28,303 nucleotides of DNA from an uncultured Oscillospiraceae bacterium. GTDB lineage: Bacteria > Bacillota > Clostridia > Oscillospirales > Oscillospiraceae. Shown here in pieces: positions 8,240-16,483 of this stretch; positions within the stretch are counted from its first letter, which is position 1, and each line of letters begins with the position of its first letter. The stretch covers positions 1 to 28,303 of the forward strand of contig CAJUCB010000020.1 of the NCBI GenBank assembly GCA_910584805.1, given 5' to 3'. The notes under the pieces were generated by a model that did not search any database, had not been told where the DNA came from, and worked only from the letters and a program-made list of their open reading frames with translations. The translations under genes were made by a program, and so were the position numbers.

Positions 8240-8357
8240 GGGCCTCCCCCCTTTCCTCCGCCTCCCGGCGCTGGGCACGCCGGGCCAGGCAGTATGCCTC
8301 CGGCAGGCCCGTCTGGAAAAACAGGTCCCGCAGGGCTTCCGATGATTTCTCGTTCAT
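8193..8357 (-). CDS. YqzL-like small protein
   Basis: A 54-residue product beginning MNEKSSEALRDLFFQTGLPE, resembling the short Firmicutes YqzL family (about 45-50 residues, W/F-x-F-xxTG-xxxxYL pattern), whose function is unknown. Placement between era and recO is the same as for yqzL in Bacillus. The ribosome site AGGAGG lies 9 bases before the ATG at 8357; an in-frame start further up has no such site. The C-terminal half is Arg/Ala/His/Pro-rich and runs into the recO coding sequence in another frame, so its composition is partly dictated by overlap. Confidence 0.65.
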   Translation of the reverse strand: MNEKSSEALRDLFFQTGLPEAYCLARRAQRREAEERGEARAAHHPGDHPAGDQL

Positions 8358-8425
8358 ATACAACCGCCTCCTGTCCCTATGTCTATAGCGTGACAATCAG
8401 GCGGGGCATTTATGAACGGTAAATT

Positions 8426-9868
8426 TTAGTCCCGGCTGTCAAAGCCCAGGCTGCGGATGAGGTTCAAGTTGTCCCGCCACTGCTCCTTCACCTTCACCCA
8501 GGTCTCCAAATACACCTTGGCCCCCATGAAGCGCTCGATATCTGCACGGGCCATGGAGGATATCTTTTTCAGCATGGCCCCCTGCTTGCCGATGATGATG
8601 CCCTTGTGGGAGGCCTTTTCACAATAGATGGTGGCGTCCAGGTCGATGATGCCGTTCTCCCTCTCGGAGAACTTGGTCACCTCCACAGCGGTGCCGTGGG
8701 GGACCTCCTTGTCCAGGCAGTACAGCAGCTTTTCCCGCAAAATCTCCCCGCAAATCTGCCGCTCCGGCTGGTCTGTCACCGCATCCCTGGGAAAGAGGGG
8801 TGGACCCTCTGGCAGGAAGCCTTCCAACAGGTCTAACAGCTCCTCCAACCCCTCCTGGCGCTTGGCCGAGATGAGCAGGATGGCGGTGAAGTCGTGGGCC
8901 TTCCGGTAGGCATCCATCACCGTGAGCAGGGTACCCTTCTCCACGGTGTCAATCTTGTTAATAATCAAGATACAGGGGGCGTTCAGCGCCTTGACCCGCT
9001 CAATGAGCTCCCGCTCCGGCCCCCCCACGTTGGGGATGGGCTCCACCAGCAGGAGCACCGCGTCCACGTCTGCCACGCTCTTTTTCACCACGTCCACCAT
9101 GTAGTCCCCCAGGCGGTTGGCGGAGCGGTGGAGGCCGGGGGTGTCCAGGAACACAAACTGGCTCTCCCCACGGGTGAGCACCCCGCAAATCCGGTTCCGG
9201 GTGGTCTGGGGCTTGCTGCTGACAATGGCCACCTTCTCCCCCACCAGGGCGTTGGTGAGGGTGGATTTGCCCACGTTAGGCCGGCCACAAAGGGTAATCA
9301 TGCCACAGCGGCGCACGGGTACTTCCTCCGGCAGTGCCTGTTCCAGGGGTTTGTCCAGTTCGTCATTCCACTGGTCCCGGGTGACCCCCAAACCCTCCAA
9401 AATGGCCTCCTCCCGACCCCGCATTTGGGCCTTCTGGGGGCCCTCGTCCAGGTGGTCATAGCCCAGCAGGTGGAGCACGGAGTGAACCGCCAAATAGGCA
9501 ACCTCCCGCTGGACGCTGTGGCCGAACTCCGCCGCCTGTTCCTTGGCCCGCTCCACAGAGAGGACCATGTCCCCCAGGTGGCACAAACCAGTTTCCGGGT
9601 CCAGCTCGTCCTCCCCCTCTCCCGTAGGCGGGGTGCCGGGGGTGAGGTCCAGCATGGGGAAGGACAACACGTCTGTCACCGCGTCCACCTCCCGCTGCTC
9701 CCGGTTGATCTCCCGGATGCCCTGGTCGGTGGTCAGGAGTACGTCCACCCCGCAGGGGATGTCCACCCCCTCCTTGTCCAGGACCGCGGTGATCACCCGG
9801 GTGAGCAGGGGCTTGTAGGGATTTTGGCCGGGCAGCTCCCAGTCGATATAGATATCATGTTTTTTCAT
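8426..9868 (-). CDS. YbeY-Era fusion: rRNA maturation endoribonuclease joined to GTPase Era
   Basis: One uninterrupted 480-residue frame holds two complete proteins. Residues 1 to about 165 are YbeY, a zinc-dependent RNase involved in 16S rRNA 3'-end processing and 70S quality control; the metal triad is His129, His133 and His139 in HSVLHLLGYDH. Residues about 190-480 are Era, the 30S assembly GTPase that binds near the 16S 3' end: P-loop GRPNVGKST (195-203), DTPG (242-245), NKID (304-307), SAK, and a KH RNA-binding domain with IIIGKQGAMLKKI (424-436), ending with the usual WVKVKEQWRDN block. The 25-residue linker is acidic/proline-rich. Met190 at the Era start has no ribosome site at proper distance, so separate Era translation is unlikely. 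The start at 9868 is preferred to one 13 codons upstream because it matches the YbeY N-terminus. It overlaps phoH by 14 bases. Confidence 0.93.
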   Translation of the reverse strand: MKKHDIYIDWELPGQNPYKPLLTRVITAVLDKEGVDIPCGVDVLLTTDQGIREINREQREVDAVTDVLSFPMLDLTPGTPPTGEGEDELDPETGLCHLGDMVLSVERAKEQAAEFGHSVQREVAYLAVHSVLHLLGYDHLDEGPQKAQMRGREEAILEGLGVTRDQWNDELDKPLEQALPEEVPVRRCGMITLCGRPNVGKSTLTNALVGEKVAIVSSKPQTTRNRICGVLTRGESQFVFLDTPGLHRSANRLGDYMVDVVKKSVADVDAVLLLVEPIPNVGGPERELIERVKALNAPCILIINKIDTVEKGTLLTVMDAYRKAHDFTAILLISAKRQEGLEELLDLLEGFLPEGPPLFPRDAVTDQPERQICGEILREKLLYCLDKEVPHGTAVEVTKFSERENGIIDLDATIYCEKASHKGIIIGKQGAMLKKISSMARADIERFMGAKVYLETWVKVKEQWRDNLNLIRSLGFDSRD

Positions 9869-10838
9869 GGGACCGTTTCGCCTTTCTCTTGTTTTCGTCG
9901 TCCTCATAGGCCTTGATGATCCGCTGGACGATTACATGGCGGACCACATCGCTGTCGGTGAGGCGGCAGATCTCAATGCCCTCCACCCCCCGGAGCACCC
10001 GCATGGCCTCTTTCAGGCCGGAGACCTTGTCCCCCGGCAGGTCGATCTGGGTGATGTCCCCGGTGATGACGATTTTGGACCCAAAGCCCAGGCGGGTGAG
10101 GAACATTTTCATCTGCTCCCTTGAGGTGTTCTGGGCCTCGTCCAGGATGATAAAGGAATCATCTAACGTGCGGCCGCGCATATAGGCCAGGGGGGCCACC
10201 TCGATGTTCCCCCGCTCCACGTATTTGGCATAGCTCTCCGCCCCCAGCATCTCAAACAGGGCGTCGTACAGGGGGCGCAGGTAGGGGTCCACCTTGCTCT
10301 GTAAGTCCCCGGGGAGGAAGCCCAGCCGCTCCCCGGCCTCCACCGCCGGACGGGTGAGGATGATGCGGTTGACCTCCTTGGCCCGGAAGGCGGACACCGC
10401 CGCCGCCACGGCCAGGTAGGTTTTCCCTGTCCCCGCGGGGCCCACCCCCAGGGTGATGGTGTTGCGCCGGATGGCATCCAGGTACTTTTTCTGGCCCACG
10501 GTCTTGGCCTTCACCGGCTTGCCCTTGGCGGTGACGCAGAGCACGTCGGCCGCCAAGGTCTGGATTTTATCCTCGTTGCCGGACTGGACCAGCTGGATCA
10601 GATAGCGGATGATCTGCTCGTTGATGGCCTCCCCCCGGGCGGAGAGGTCGATGAGCCCTTGGATGACCTTGGCGGCACACATGACGGGCTCCGGTTCCCC
10701 GCTGATTTTTAGCTGGTCCTCCCGGTCCACCACGTGGACGTCCAGCTCCTTTTCGATGAGCCGCATATTCTCATCAAAGGAACCGAAAATGTTGATGGCC
10801 TCCTCCATCCGCTCGATGCTGACTGTCTGTTCGATCAT
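9855..10838 (-). CDS. phoH: PhoH-family ATPase (PhoH-like protein)
   Basis: A 327-residue cytosolic P-loop ATPase with an N-terminal KH-like region. Walker A is GPAGTGKT (133-140), with Walker B and motif II in IILDEAQN (about 231-238); other conserved blocks are LTRPAVEAGERLGFLPGDL and KIVITGDITQIDLP. PhoH/YbeZ proteins are found beside YbeY in most bacteria and are thought to act with it in RNA metabolism, possibly as an RNA helicase. The ATG overlaps the yqfD stop codon (4 bases), and its 3' end overlaps the start of the ybeY-era fusion. Confidence 0.95.
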   Translation of the reverse strand: MIEQTVSIERMEEAINIFGSFDENMRLIEKELDVHVVDREDQLKISGEPEPVMCAAKVIQGLIDLSARGEAINEQIIRYLIQLVQSGNEDKIQTLAADVLCVTAKGKPVKAKTVGQKKYLDAIRRNTITLGVGPAGTGKTYLAVAAAVSAFRAKEVNRIILTRPAVEAGERLGFLPGDLQSKVDPYLRPLYDALFEMLGAESYAKYVERGNIEVAPLAYMRGRTLDDSFIILDEAQNTSREQMKMFLTRLGFGSKIVITGDITQIDLPGDKVSGLKEAMRVLRGVEGIEICRLTDSDVVRHVIVQRIIKAYEDDENKRKAKRSHEKT

Positions 10839-12136
10839 GGGCTGTCCTCCGTTGTCTGTGTTTCCTCAATGGGTTTTGTGGGGTCCCGCCAGGGGGGATG
10901 CTCCGGGGCGGTGACCTTTTCCTGGGTGTCTATGGGCACCATGCGGCCGATCTGCTCCAAGCACTGGGCCCGGAGCTTCACTGTCAGGACGCTCCCCTCC
11001 AAGGCCGTCTCATACTCTGCCGTCAAGACCTCCCCCTGGTCCATGGCGCTCTCCAAGCGGCGGCGCAGCTCCTGGCGGAGCAGCGCCTCCCCCTTGCTCT
11101 GGTCCAGGGGAGCGGTGGTGAGGGTATACTCCCGGACCCGTTCCGTCTCCCAGACAATAGGGAGGGTCTTGCCCTCCACGGGGGTCCAGGACTTCAATTC
11201 GGTTATTGTATCATACTTTTCATAGGGAATTCCACTGTTTTGATAAAATTTCACCCGGCGGCCCATGATAGACAGGCTATGGCGGCTGGTCTCCTCCCCG
11301 GTATAGGCTTTCACCGGGGCATTCAGGTCCAGATTGGCGCTGAGGCTGTGCCAGGTCTCGGCCAGGACCTTCCCCTCGGCGTGCGCCAGCTTGGTGCCAA
11401 AGCTCTCCACCCCCTGTTCCAGCACCACATTGGGGGGCGCGTCCAGGTCCATGATACCGGAGATGAGCACGTCCCCCTTCACCACCATGTCCCCCTCCTG
11501 GAACAGGGCGTCCCCGCCCCAGGGCTCGATGTGGGTGACCCGGCCGGTGGCGGTGGCAATGACGTTGGTGGGCTGGCTCTGGTCCTTCACCTCCGGGGAG
11601 TCCCCTGCCTCCCGCACCAACACCTCCAGGCAGGTGCCACGGCGGTTCAGGGCGCAGAAGGACAGCTCATCCATGGCCAGCATCAACTGGTTCTCCTTCT
11701 CCCGGGTGGGGATAGAGGGGCCGAAGGAGCCCACCTCCACCCCGCACAGCCGCAGGCGGCTGATGATCTCCTCCGCTGTCAGGTTCACATTGCCGCTGAC
11801 CTCGATGGTCAAAATCACCTGGGACCCCAGGGCCCCCAGCACCAGGCAGGCCAACAGCCCCGCCAGCAGGGCATAGCGCCGGCGGAAGCGCCGGAAGAAC
11901 ACCGGCACCCCCCAGCGCCGCTGCAAGGCCGTCTCACACTGGGCCCTCCGGGCTAGGGTACACAGCAGGGCATACTGCCGCTGGGGCACTTGCAGTTCCA
12001 GGCAGAAGGGGTCCCGCCAGATGGTTTTCCACAGGAGTACCCCCTCCTTGGCGCACAGGTTCAAGAGCAGCTCCGGCTGAACCCCGGTGACGGTCACCTG
12101 CACCGCGCCAAACAGCCAGGCCAACAGCTTCTTCAT
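10835..12136 (-). CDS. yqfD: Sporulation protein YqfD
   Basis: A 433-residue member of the YqfD family, mother-cell (sigma-E) sporulation proteins in Bacillus. It starts MKKLLAWLFGAVQVTVTG, has a basic stretch (RRFRRRYALL), one clear membrane helix (about residues 92-112, LLAGLLACLVLGALGSQVIL), and a large extracytoplasmic part beginning with a FtsQ/POTRA-like ISGNVNLTAEEI-type segment (here VSGNVNLTAEEIISRLRLCGV). The frame is open far upstream, but GAGGGGG lies 6 bases before the ATG at 12136 and this start immediately follows yqfC. A biochemical role has not been established for the family. It implies that the organism forms spores or descends from one that did. Confidence 0.92.
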   Translation of the reverse strand: MKKLLAWLFGAVQVTVTGVQPELLLNLCAKEGVLLWKTIWRDPFCLELQVPQRQYALLCTLARRAQCETALQRRWGVPVFFRRFRRRYALLAGLLACLVLGALGSQVILTIEVSGNVNLTAEEIISRLRLCGVEVGSFGPSIPTREKENQLMLAMDELSFCALNRRGTCLEVLVREAGDSPEVKDQSQPTNVIATATGRVTHIEPWGGDALFQEGDMVVKGDVLISGIMDLDAPPNVVLEQGVESFGTKLAHAEGKVLAETWHSLSANLDLNAPVKAYTGEETSRHSLSIMGRRVKFYQNSGIPYEKYDTITELKSWTPVEGKTLPIVWETERVREYTLTTAPLDQSKGEALLRQELRRRLESAMDQGEVLTAEYETALEGSVLTVKLRAQCLEQIGRMVPIDTQEKVTAPEHPPWRDPTKPIEETQTTEDSP

Positions 12137-12153
12137 GGACGTCCCCCTCTTTC

Positions 12154-12450
12154 CTAAAGGATCTCCAAGCGGGTGATGCAGCCCCCGATGCGCAGCTCCC
12201 CTTCCCGCATGGCTTTCAGCTCCAACTCCCGGCCCTGGATGCGCAGCACCCAGGCCCCGCTGTCCACGTGGATTTCCTCCCGGCCGTAGGACAGGATGCC
12301 CTGGTAGTTCACCAGGTACAGGTCCCGGTCGCTGGTGAGCTCTAGCTTGGGCAGGCCTGCCGCCCCGTCCCCGGGGAGGTCCAGCAACAGGCACACCTGC
12401 TCCCGGATGCCAGGCTTCCGGGGGGCCTTTTCCAGCGCCTCCTTCTCCAT
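12154..12450 (-). CDS. yqfC: Sporulation protein YqfC
   Basis: A 98-residue YqfC-family protein (YabP/YqfC fold), made mostly of beta-strands: LPKLELTSDRDLYLVNYQGI, then EEIHVDSGAWVLRIQGRELELKAM and ELRIGGCITRLEIL. Related YabP is a spore-coat morphogenesis protein; YqfC is sigma-E dependent in Bacillus but of unknown biochemical role. The start at 12450 is chosen over one 15 codons upstream because GAGGAGG lies 7 bases before it. It is the first gene of the yqfC-yqfD-phoH-ybeY/era-yqzL-recO-mutS2 run. Confidence 0.9.
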   Translation of the reverse strand: MEKEALEKAPRKPGIREQVCLLLDLPGDGAAGLPKLELTSDRDLYLVNYQGILSYGREEIHVDSGAWVLRIQGRELELKAMREGELRIGGCITRLEIL

Positions 12451-12584
12451 GGGGCCACCTCCTCTCAAACGGGTAAACACACGGCGTTTTTTCACACCTG
12501 GTTATGTGTATGCGCCCCCCATCCAGCCCTTGCCTGTCCCAAAACCCTGGAAAGGAAAAATACTTTCCACCCCTTGCAAACAAA

Positions 12585-12627
12585 GACCGTTTGGGCACTT
12601 TCCTCTCGAAAAGCCGCCCAAACGGTC
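12585..12627 (-). terminator. Terminator of the acn-icd operon
   Basis: Perfect 12-bp inverted repeat (GACCGTTTGGGC / GCCCAAACGGTC) with a 19-base loop, 31 bases past the icd stop. On the minus strand it is followed by TTTGTTTG. The loop is long and the T-run is interrupted, so strength is uncertain. The remaining bases to yqfC (12451-12584) hold a small GGAAAG/CTTTCC hairpin and no recognised gene. Confidence 0.65.
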
Positions 12628-12657
12628 CTGTTTTGCTGTATCCTGTTTTTTCAGGGA

Positions 12658-13878
12658 TCATCCTGCCAAAAGTGCCTCCAAACGGGCCCGGATGAGGCCC
12701 AGGAGCTTGCGGTTTTCCGGCATCTCCTTCCGCTCCTCCTCCGGGCAGAGGGCGGCCAAGTCCTCGGAGAGGTAGCCCTCCTCAAAGACCTCCAACCCCG
12801 CCTGATTCAAGCAGTCGGCAAAGTGGCACAGGGCGGGAATGCCGTCCATCTCCCCCCGCTTCTTCAGGGCCCCCGCCCAGGCGGCCATGGTGGCCAGGGG
12901 GTTGGTGGACACCGCCTCCCCCTTCTGGTAGCGGCGGTAGTGGTCGGTGACGGTGCCGTGGGCGGCCTCATATTCAAAGTTCCCCTCGGGGCTCACCAGC
13001 ACACTGGTCATCATGGGCAGGGAGCCGGAGGCGGCGGCGATGAGGTCGCTCATCACGTCCCCGTCGTAGTTCTTGCAGGCCCAGATCATCCCCCCCTCAG
13101 AGCGGATGACCTTGGCGGCCACGTCGTCGATGAGGGCGTAGTGGTAGCGCAGGCCGGCGGCCTGGAATTTTTCCTGGAATTCCTGGTCAAATATATCCTG
13201 GAAGATCAGCTTAAAGTGCTGGTCGTAGTCCTTGGAGATGGTGTCCTTGGTGGAGAACCACAGGTCCTGGCCTACCTCTAGGGCGTAGGTGAAGCAGCTC
13301 CGGGCAAAGGAGCGGATGGAATCATCCCGGTTGTGCATCCCCTGAAGGATGCCGGGGCCCTGGAAGGAGAACACCGTCTGGCGGGAGAGCTCTTGCCCCG
13401 CCTCATCGGTGAACACCAGCTCCGCCTTCCCCGCCCCGGGGACCCGGTACTCCACCGCCCGGTAGATATCCCCATAGGCGTGGCGGGCGATGGTGATGGG
13501 TTTTTTCCAGCAAGTCACCACCGGCTTCACCTTGGACAACAGGATGGGGGTGCGGAACACTGTGCCGTCCAGGGCCGCCCGGATGGTGGCGTTGGGGGAG
13601 CTCCACAGCTTTTTCAAGCCGTACTCCTCCTGGCGCTGTAGGTTGGGGGTGATGGTAGCGCACTTCACCCCGATGTGGTGGCGCTTGATGGCCTGGGCCG
13701 CTTGGATGGTCACCTGGTCCTCAGTGGCGTCCCGGTTGGGCAGGCAGAGGTCGTAATACTCCGTGTTCAGCTCCACAAAGGGGCAGATGAGCTCCTCTTT
13801 GATCATGGACCAGAGGACACGGGTCATCTCATCCCCGTCCATCTCCACGATGGGGTTGGGCATCTTGATCTTTTCCAT
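12658..13878 (-). CDS. icd: NADP-dependent isocitrate dehydrogenase (eukaryotic-type, homodimeric)
   Basis: A 406-residue enzyme that oxidises and decarboxylates isocitrate to 2-oxoglutarate, most likely with NADP. It resembles the subfamily typical of mitochondria/cytosol of eukaryotes rather than the E. coli Icd: PNPIVEMDGDEMTRVLW at the N-terminus, VKCATITPNLQRQEEY, SPNATIRAALDGTVFR (substrate Ser/Asn/Arg), ENFxx-type YGDIYRAVEYRVPG, CKNYDGDVMSDLIAAASGSL (metal-binding Asp), and AAHGTVTDHYR for cofactor binding. GGGGAGG lies 8 bases before the ATG at 13878, so this start is taken rather than a GTG three codons upstream. It begins 6 bases after the aconitase stop and forms an operon with it. 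Confidence 0.95.
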   Translation of the reverse strand: MEKIKMPNPIVEMDGDEMTRVLWSMIKEELICPFVELNTEYYDLCLPNRDATEDQVTIQAAQAIKRHHIGVKCATITPNLQRQEEYGLKKLWSSPNATIRAALDGTVFRTPILLSKVKPVVTCWKKPITIARHAYGDIYRAVEYRVPGAGKAELVFTDEAGQELSRQTVFSFQGPGILQGMHNRDDSIRSFARSCFTYALEVGQDLWFSTKDTISKDYDQHFKLIFQDIFDQEFQEKFQAAGLRYHYALIDDVAAKVIRSEGGMIWACKNYDGDVMSDLIAAASGSLPMMTSVLVSPEGNFEYEAAHGTVTDHYRRYQKGEAVSTNPLATMAAWAGALKKRGEMDGIPALCHFADCLNQAGLEVFEEGYLSEDLAALCPEEERKEMPENRKLLGLIRARLEALLAG

Positions 13879-13883
13879 GGCGC

Positions 13884-16127
13884 TCACCTCCCCTTCTGGG
13901 CCGCATAGTGGTTCATCAGGCAGCCGTCCAGGAGCAGTTCCCGTTCCTCCGCCGTGGCGGCGGGGAGGTGGAGGGTAATGGGGCTGGTGCCCTGGGCTGT
14001 GACCACCGTGGCGGGGAAGCTATCGTCCCCCCGGGCCACCTTGGCCCGAACGTCGGGGACATAGATATAGTCGCCGGGGCCATAGGGGAAGTCCTCCCCC
14101 TCTGCCAGGATGAAGGGGAGCATCCCCCAGTTGACGCAGTTGGAGCGGTAGCGCTTGGTGGCAAACTCATAGCATAGATTGGCACAGCCCCCCAGCACCC
14201 GCTGGCAGGAGGCGGCCTGCTCCCGGGCGGAGCCGTCCCCGGGCTTGTTGGCAAAGATCACGCTGCCGGTCTGGACCTTATCCAGGGCATCCGCGCCCAG
14301 GCCCAGCTTTTCTGCCACAGCCAGGAGTGCCTCTCCGGGCTTCCCTGCCAGGCGTTCCTTCTCCCGGGCCTGGGCCGCCAGGGCACGGGGGACATAGTCC
14401 GGGTCCCGGCGGGAGAGGGCAAAGCTGGCCAGCTTCATGGGGTTGGAGCGATAGGAGGAGGTCTCCCCGGAGGGGATCAGCTCGTCGGTGGTGGTGACAG
14501 GGTCCCGGAGCACCGAGGCCACTTCCAACAAGAGGTGCTCTCCCAGGGCGGGAATCTCCGGCCAGGGGGCAATGTTGGGGCCGAATTTCAGCTCGTAGTC
14601 CTTCTGAGGCTGGCCGAAGCCGAAGTACACCCGGCGCTGGTAGACCTGGGCGTCAAAGCTCCGCTTGCCCTGCTGGGGCTGGGTGTAGGACACCTCCGTG
14701 GCGGGGGTGAGGACGCCGTGGTTCCGGGCGGTGGCGGCGATGGAGCGGGCGTCCATGAGCACCACCCCGGAGAGCTGGCCGTCGCCGGGCTTGGAGCCCT
14801 CCCGGTTGGGGAAATTCCGGGTGGTATGGCGGATGGACAGGCCGTTGTTGGCGGGTACATCCCCGGCCCCGAAGCAGGGGCCGCAGAAGCAGGGCTTGAA
14901 CAGCGCCCCCGCTTCCAGCAGGGACTGCTGCACCCCGCTGCGGATCAGTTCCAGGTTCACCGGCACGGAGGGGGGATAGATGGACAGGGAGAAGTAGCCG
15001 CTGCCCACGTCGTGGCCCTCCAAAATGGCGGCGGCCTCGGCGATGTTGTCGTACATGCCACCGGCACAGCCGGCGATGACCCCTTGGTCCACCAGGACCT
15101 TGCCGTCCACCAGCTTGTCTGTCAGGGAGAGCTGGACCTTGCCGCCGAACTGCTCCGCCGCCCGCTGCTCCACCGCCCGGAAGATGTCCCCGGCGTTTTC
15201 CACCAGTTCCCGGATGGGATAGGCCTCGGAGGGGTGGAAGGGCAGGGCGGCCATGGGCTCCACCTGGGCGAGGTCAATGGTAATCATGCTGTCGTAGTAC
15301 GCGCCCTCCTGGGGGTGGAGCGCCTGGTATTCCTCCCCCCGGCCATGGATGGTCAGGTATTCCTCCACCGCACTGTCGGTCTCCCAGATGGAGGACAGGC
15401 AGGCGGTCTCCGTGGTCATCACGTCGATGCCGATGCGGTAGTCCATGGGCAGGTTCTGGATGCCGGGGCCGGCGAACTCCAACACCTTGTTCTTCACAAA
15501 GCCGTTCTTATAAGTGGCGGCGCACAGAGCCAGGGCCACGTCGTGGGGCCCCACCCCCTGGGCGGGTTCCCCGGTGAGGTAGACCAGAACCACCTGGGGG
15601 GCGGCGATGTCGTAGGTGTTCTTCAAAAGCTGCTTGACGATCTCCGGGCCGCCCTCCCCCACGCCCATGGTGCCCAGGGCACCGTAGCGGGTGTGGCTGT
15701 CAGAGCCCAGGACCATCTTGCCGCAGCCGGAGAGCATTTCCCGGGCATACTGGTGGATCACCGCCTGGTTGGCGGGGACGTAGATGCCCCCGTATTTCAT
15801 GGCGGCGGAGAGGCCGAACACGTGGTCGTCCTCGTTGATGGTCCCCCCCACGGCGCACAGGCTGTTGTGGCAGTTGGTGAGCACGTAAGGCACGGGGAAC
15901 TGCGTCATGCCGCTGGCCCGGGCAGTCTGGATGATGCCCACGTAGGTGATATCGTGGGAGATGAGGCTGTCAAAGGCCAGGTGGAGCTGCCCCGCCTCCT
16001 CCCGCCGGCTGTGGCGGCGGAAAATCTGGTAGGCGATGGTCTTTTCCCGGTCCGCTGGGGCCGGGGCCGCGGCAGGGACCGGCGCCCCTCGGGTCCAGGT
16101 CACGCCACCTGCGTTCACTGTAATCAT
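13884..16127 (-). CDS. Aconitate hydratase (aconitase)
   Basis: A 747-residue [4Fe-4S] aconitase interconverting citrate and isocitrate through cis-aconitate. Visible landmarks are MVLGSDSHTRYGALGTMGVGEGG (shown here only as the SDSHT and GVGEGG core), the first cluster cysteine in VIAGCAGGMYDN, the paired cluster cysteines in CFCGPCFGAGD, the active-site arginine block NFPNREGSKPGDGQ, and a C-terminal swivel domain with RSNCVNWGMLPF. It is shorter than E. coli AcnA/AcnB and closest in layout to the mitochondrial-like clade; the acn subtype is not assigned. It lies upstream of icd and divergent from citrate synthase, so the three genes convert oxaloacetate and acetyl-CoA to 2-oxoglutarate. 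Confidence 0.93.
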   Translation of the reverse strand: MITVNAGGVTWTRGAPVPAAAPAPADREKTIAYQIFRRHSRREEAGQLHLAFDSLISHDITYVGIIQTARASGMTQFPVPYVLTNCHNSLCAVGGTINEDDHVFGLSAAMKYGGIYVPANQAVIHQYAREMLSGCGKMVLGSDSHTRYGALGTMGVGEGGPEIVKQLLKNTYDIAAPQVVLVYLTGEPAQGVGPHDVALALCAATYKNGFVKNKVLEFAGPGIQNLPMDYRIGIDVMTTETACLSSIWETDSAVEEYLTIHGRGEEYQALHPQEGAYYDSMITIDLAQVEPMAALPFHPSEAYPIRELVENAGDIFRAVEQRAAEQFGGKVQLSLTDKLVDGKVLVDQGVIAGCAGGMYDNIAEAAAILEGHDVGSGYFSLSIYPPSVPVNLELIRSGVQQSLLEAGALFKPCFCGPCFGAGDVPANNGLSIRHTTRNFPNREGSKPGDGQLSGVVLMDARSIAATARNHGVLTPATEVSYTQPQQGKRSFDAQVYQRRVYFGFGQPQKDYELKFGPNIAPWPEIPALGEHLLLEVASVLRDPVTTTDELIPSGETSSYRSNPMKLASFALSRRDPDYVPRALAAQAREKERLAGKPGEALLAVAEKLGLGADALDKVQTGSVIFANKPGDGSAREQAASCQRVLGGCANLCYEFATKRYRSNCVNWGMLPFILAEGEDFPYGPGDYIYVPDVRAKVARGDDSFPATVVTAQGTSPITLHLPAATAEERELLLDGCLMNHYAAQKGR

Positions 16128-16237
16128 AGTATTTTTGTCACCCTTTCTGGGAAGTCAAAAAACGGCATCCCTCCACTCCGCCGCAGACCGACATCTCCCG
16201 GCTCCGGAGGGTATACGTTTTCCATAGTATGAGCACC

Positions 16238-16265
16238 AGTATACCACATCCCAGGAAAGAAGCAA
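16238..16265 (-). promoter_or_regulatory. Promoter of the aconitase-icd operon
   Basis: Minus strand: -10 TATACT (16238-16243) preceded by TGG, an extended -10, with a -35-like TTGCTT (16260-16265) at 16-base spacing. The leader is about 100 bases and contains a CTCCGGAG palindrome but no riboswitch I can recognise. Confidence 0.55.
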
Positions 16266-16282
16266 TGCAAAAAGAATCAATT

Positions 16283-16381
16283 TTGAAACTTCTTGCAAGC
16301 TAACCGAAAATGATGGGGATTATGCAAAACATTCAGGGATTTTTCCGTCCTCAAATGAAGCTTTGAAATTTTGCCTTGCAA
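16283..16381. promoter_or_regulatory. Repeated TTGAAA(C/T)TT...TTGCAA motif between acn and citrate synthase
   Basis: Two copies occur in the same orientation: TTGAAACTTCTTGCAA (16283-16298) and TTGAAATTTTGCCTTGCAA (16363-16381). The first lies upstream of the aconitase -35, and the second covers the citrate synthase -35. The element half-spacing differs by 3 bases. A shared regulator site is possible but inferred only from the repetition. Confidence 0.3.
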
Positions 16382-16404
16382 AAAGAAGGAAAATCGGCTA
16401 TAAT
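16376..16404 (+). promoter_or_regulatory. Promoter of citrate synthase
   Basis: -35 TTGCAA (16376-16381), 17-base spacer, perfect -10 TATAAT (16399-16404). Transcription should start near 16411, which rules out upstream start codons for the citrate synthase gene and leaves a leader of about 73 bases. Confidence 0.8.
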
Positions 16405-16483
16405 AAAAACACAACATCAGTCAAAAAGGGTCCCGGTTTTCAAGCGGAGCGCCCGTGGTCACAGAAGAAAGGGGACTCAAACT

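Noticed and set aside
9299..9301. Internal ATG that could start a separate Era protein
   Set aside because: The nearest purine-rich stretch is about 17 bases upstream, too far for normal initiation; read-through fusion is the simpler reading.
8894..9916. 340-codon plus-strand frame opposite ybeY-era
   Set aside because: Low-complexity shadow of the fusion gene; no family motif and no ribosome site.
12504..12512. CATACACAT upstream of yqfC, resembling a sigma-E -10 box
   Set aside because: No matching -35 element lies at the proper distance, so the sporulation promoter is not supported by sequence alone.
14535..16232. Long open frame of 565 codons on the plus strand opposite aconitase
   Set aside because: It mirrors a GC-rich gene with strong third-position bias. 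Its translation is Gly/His/Val-rich with no domain, and aconitase on the other strand is unambiguous.
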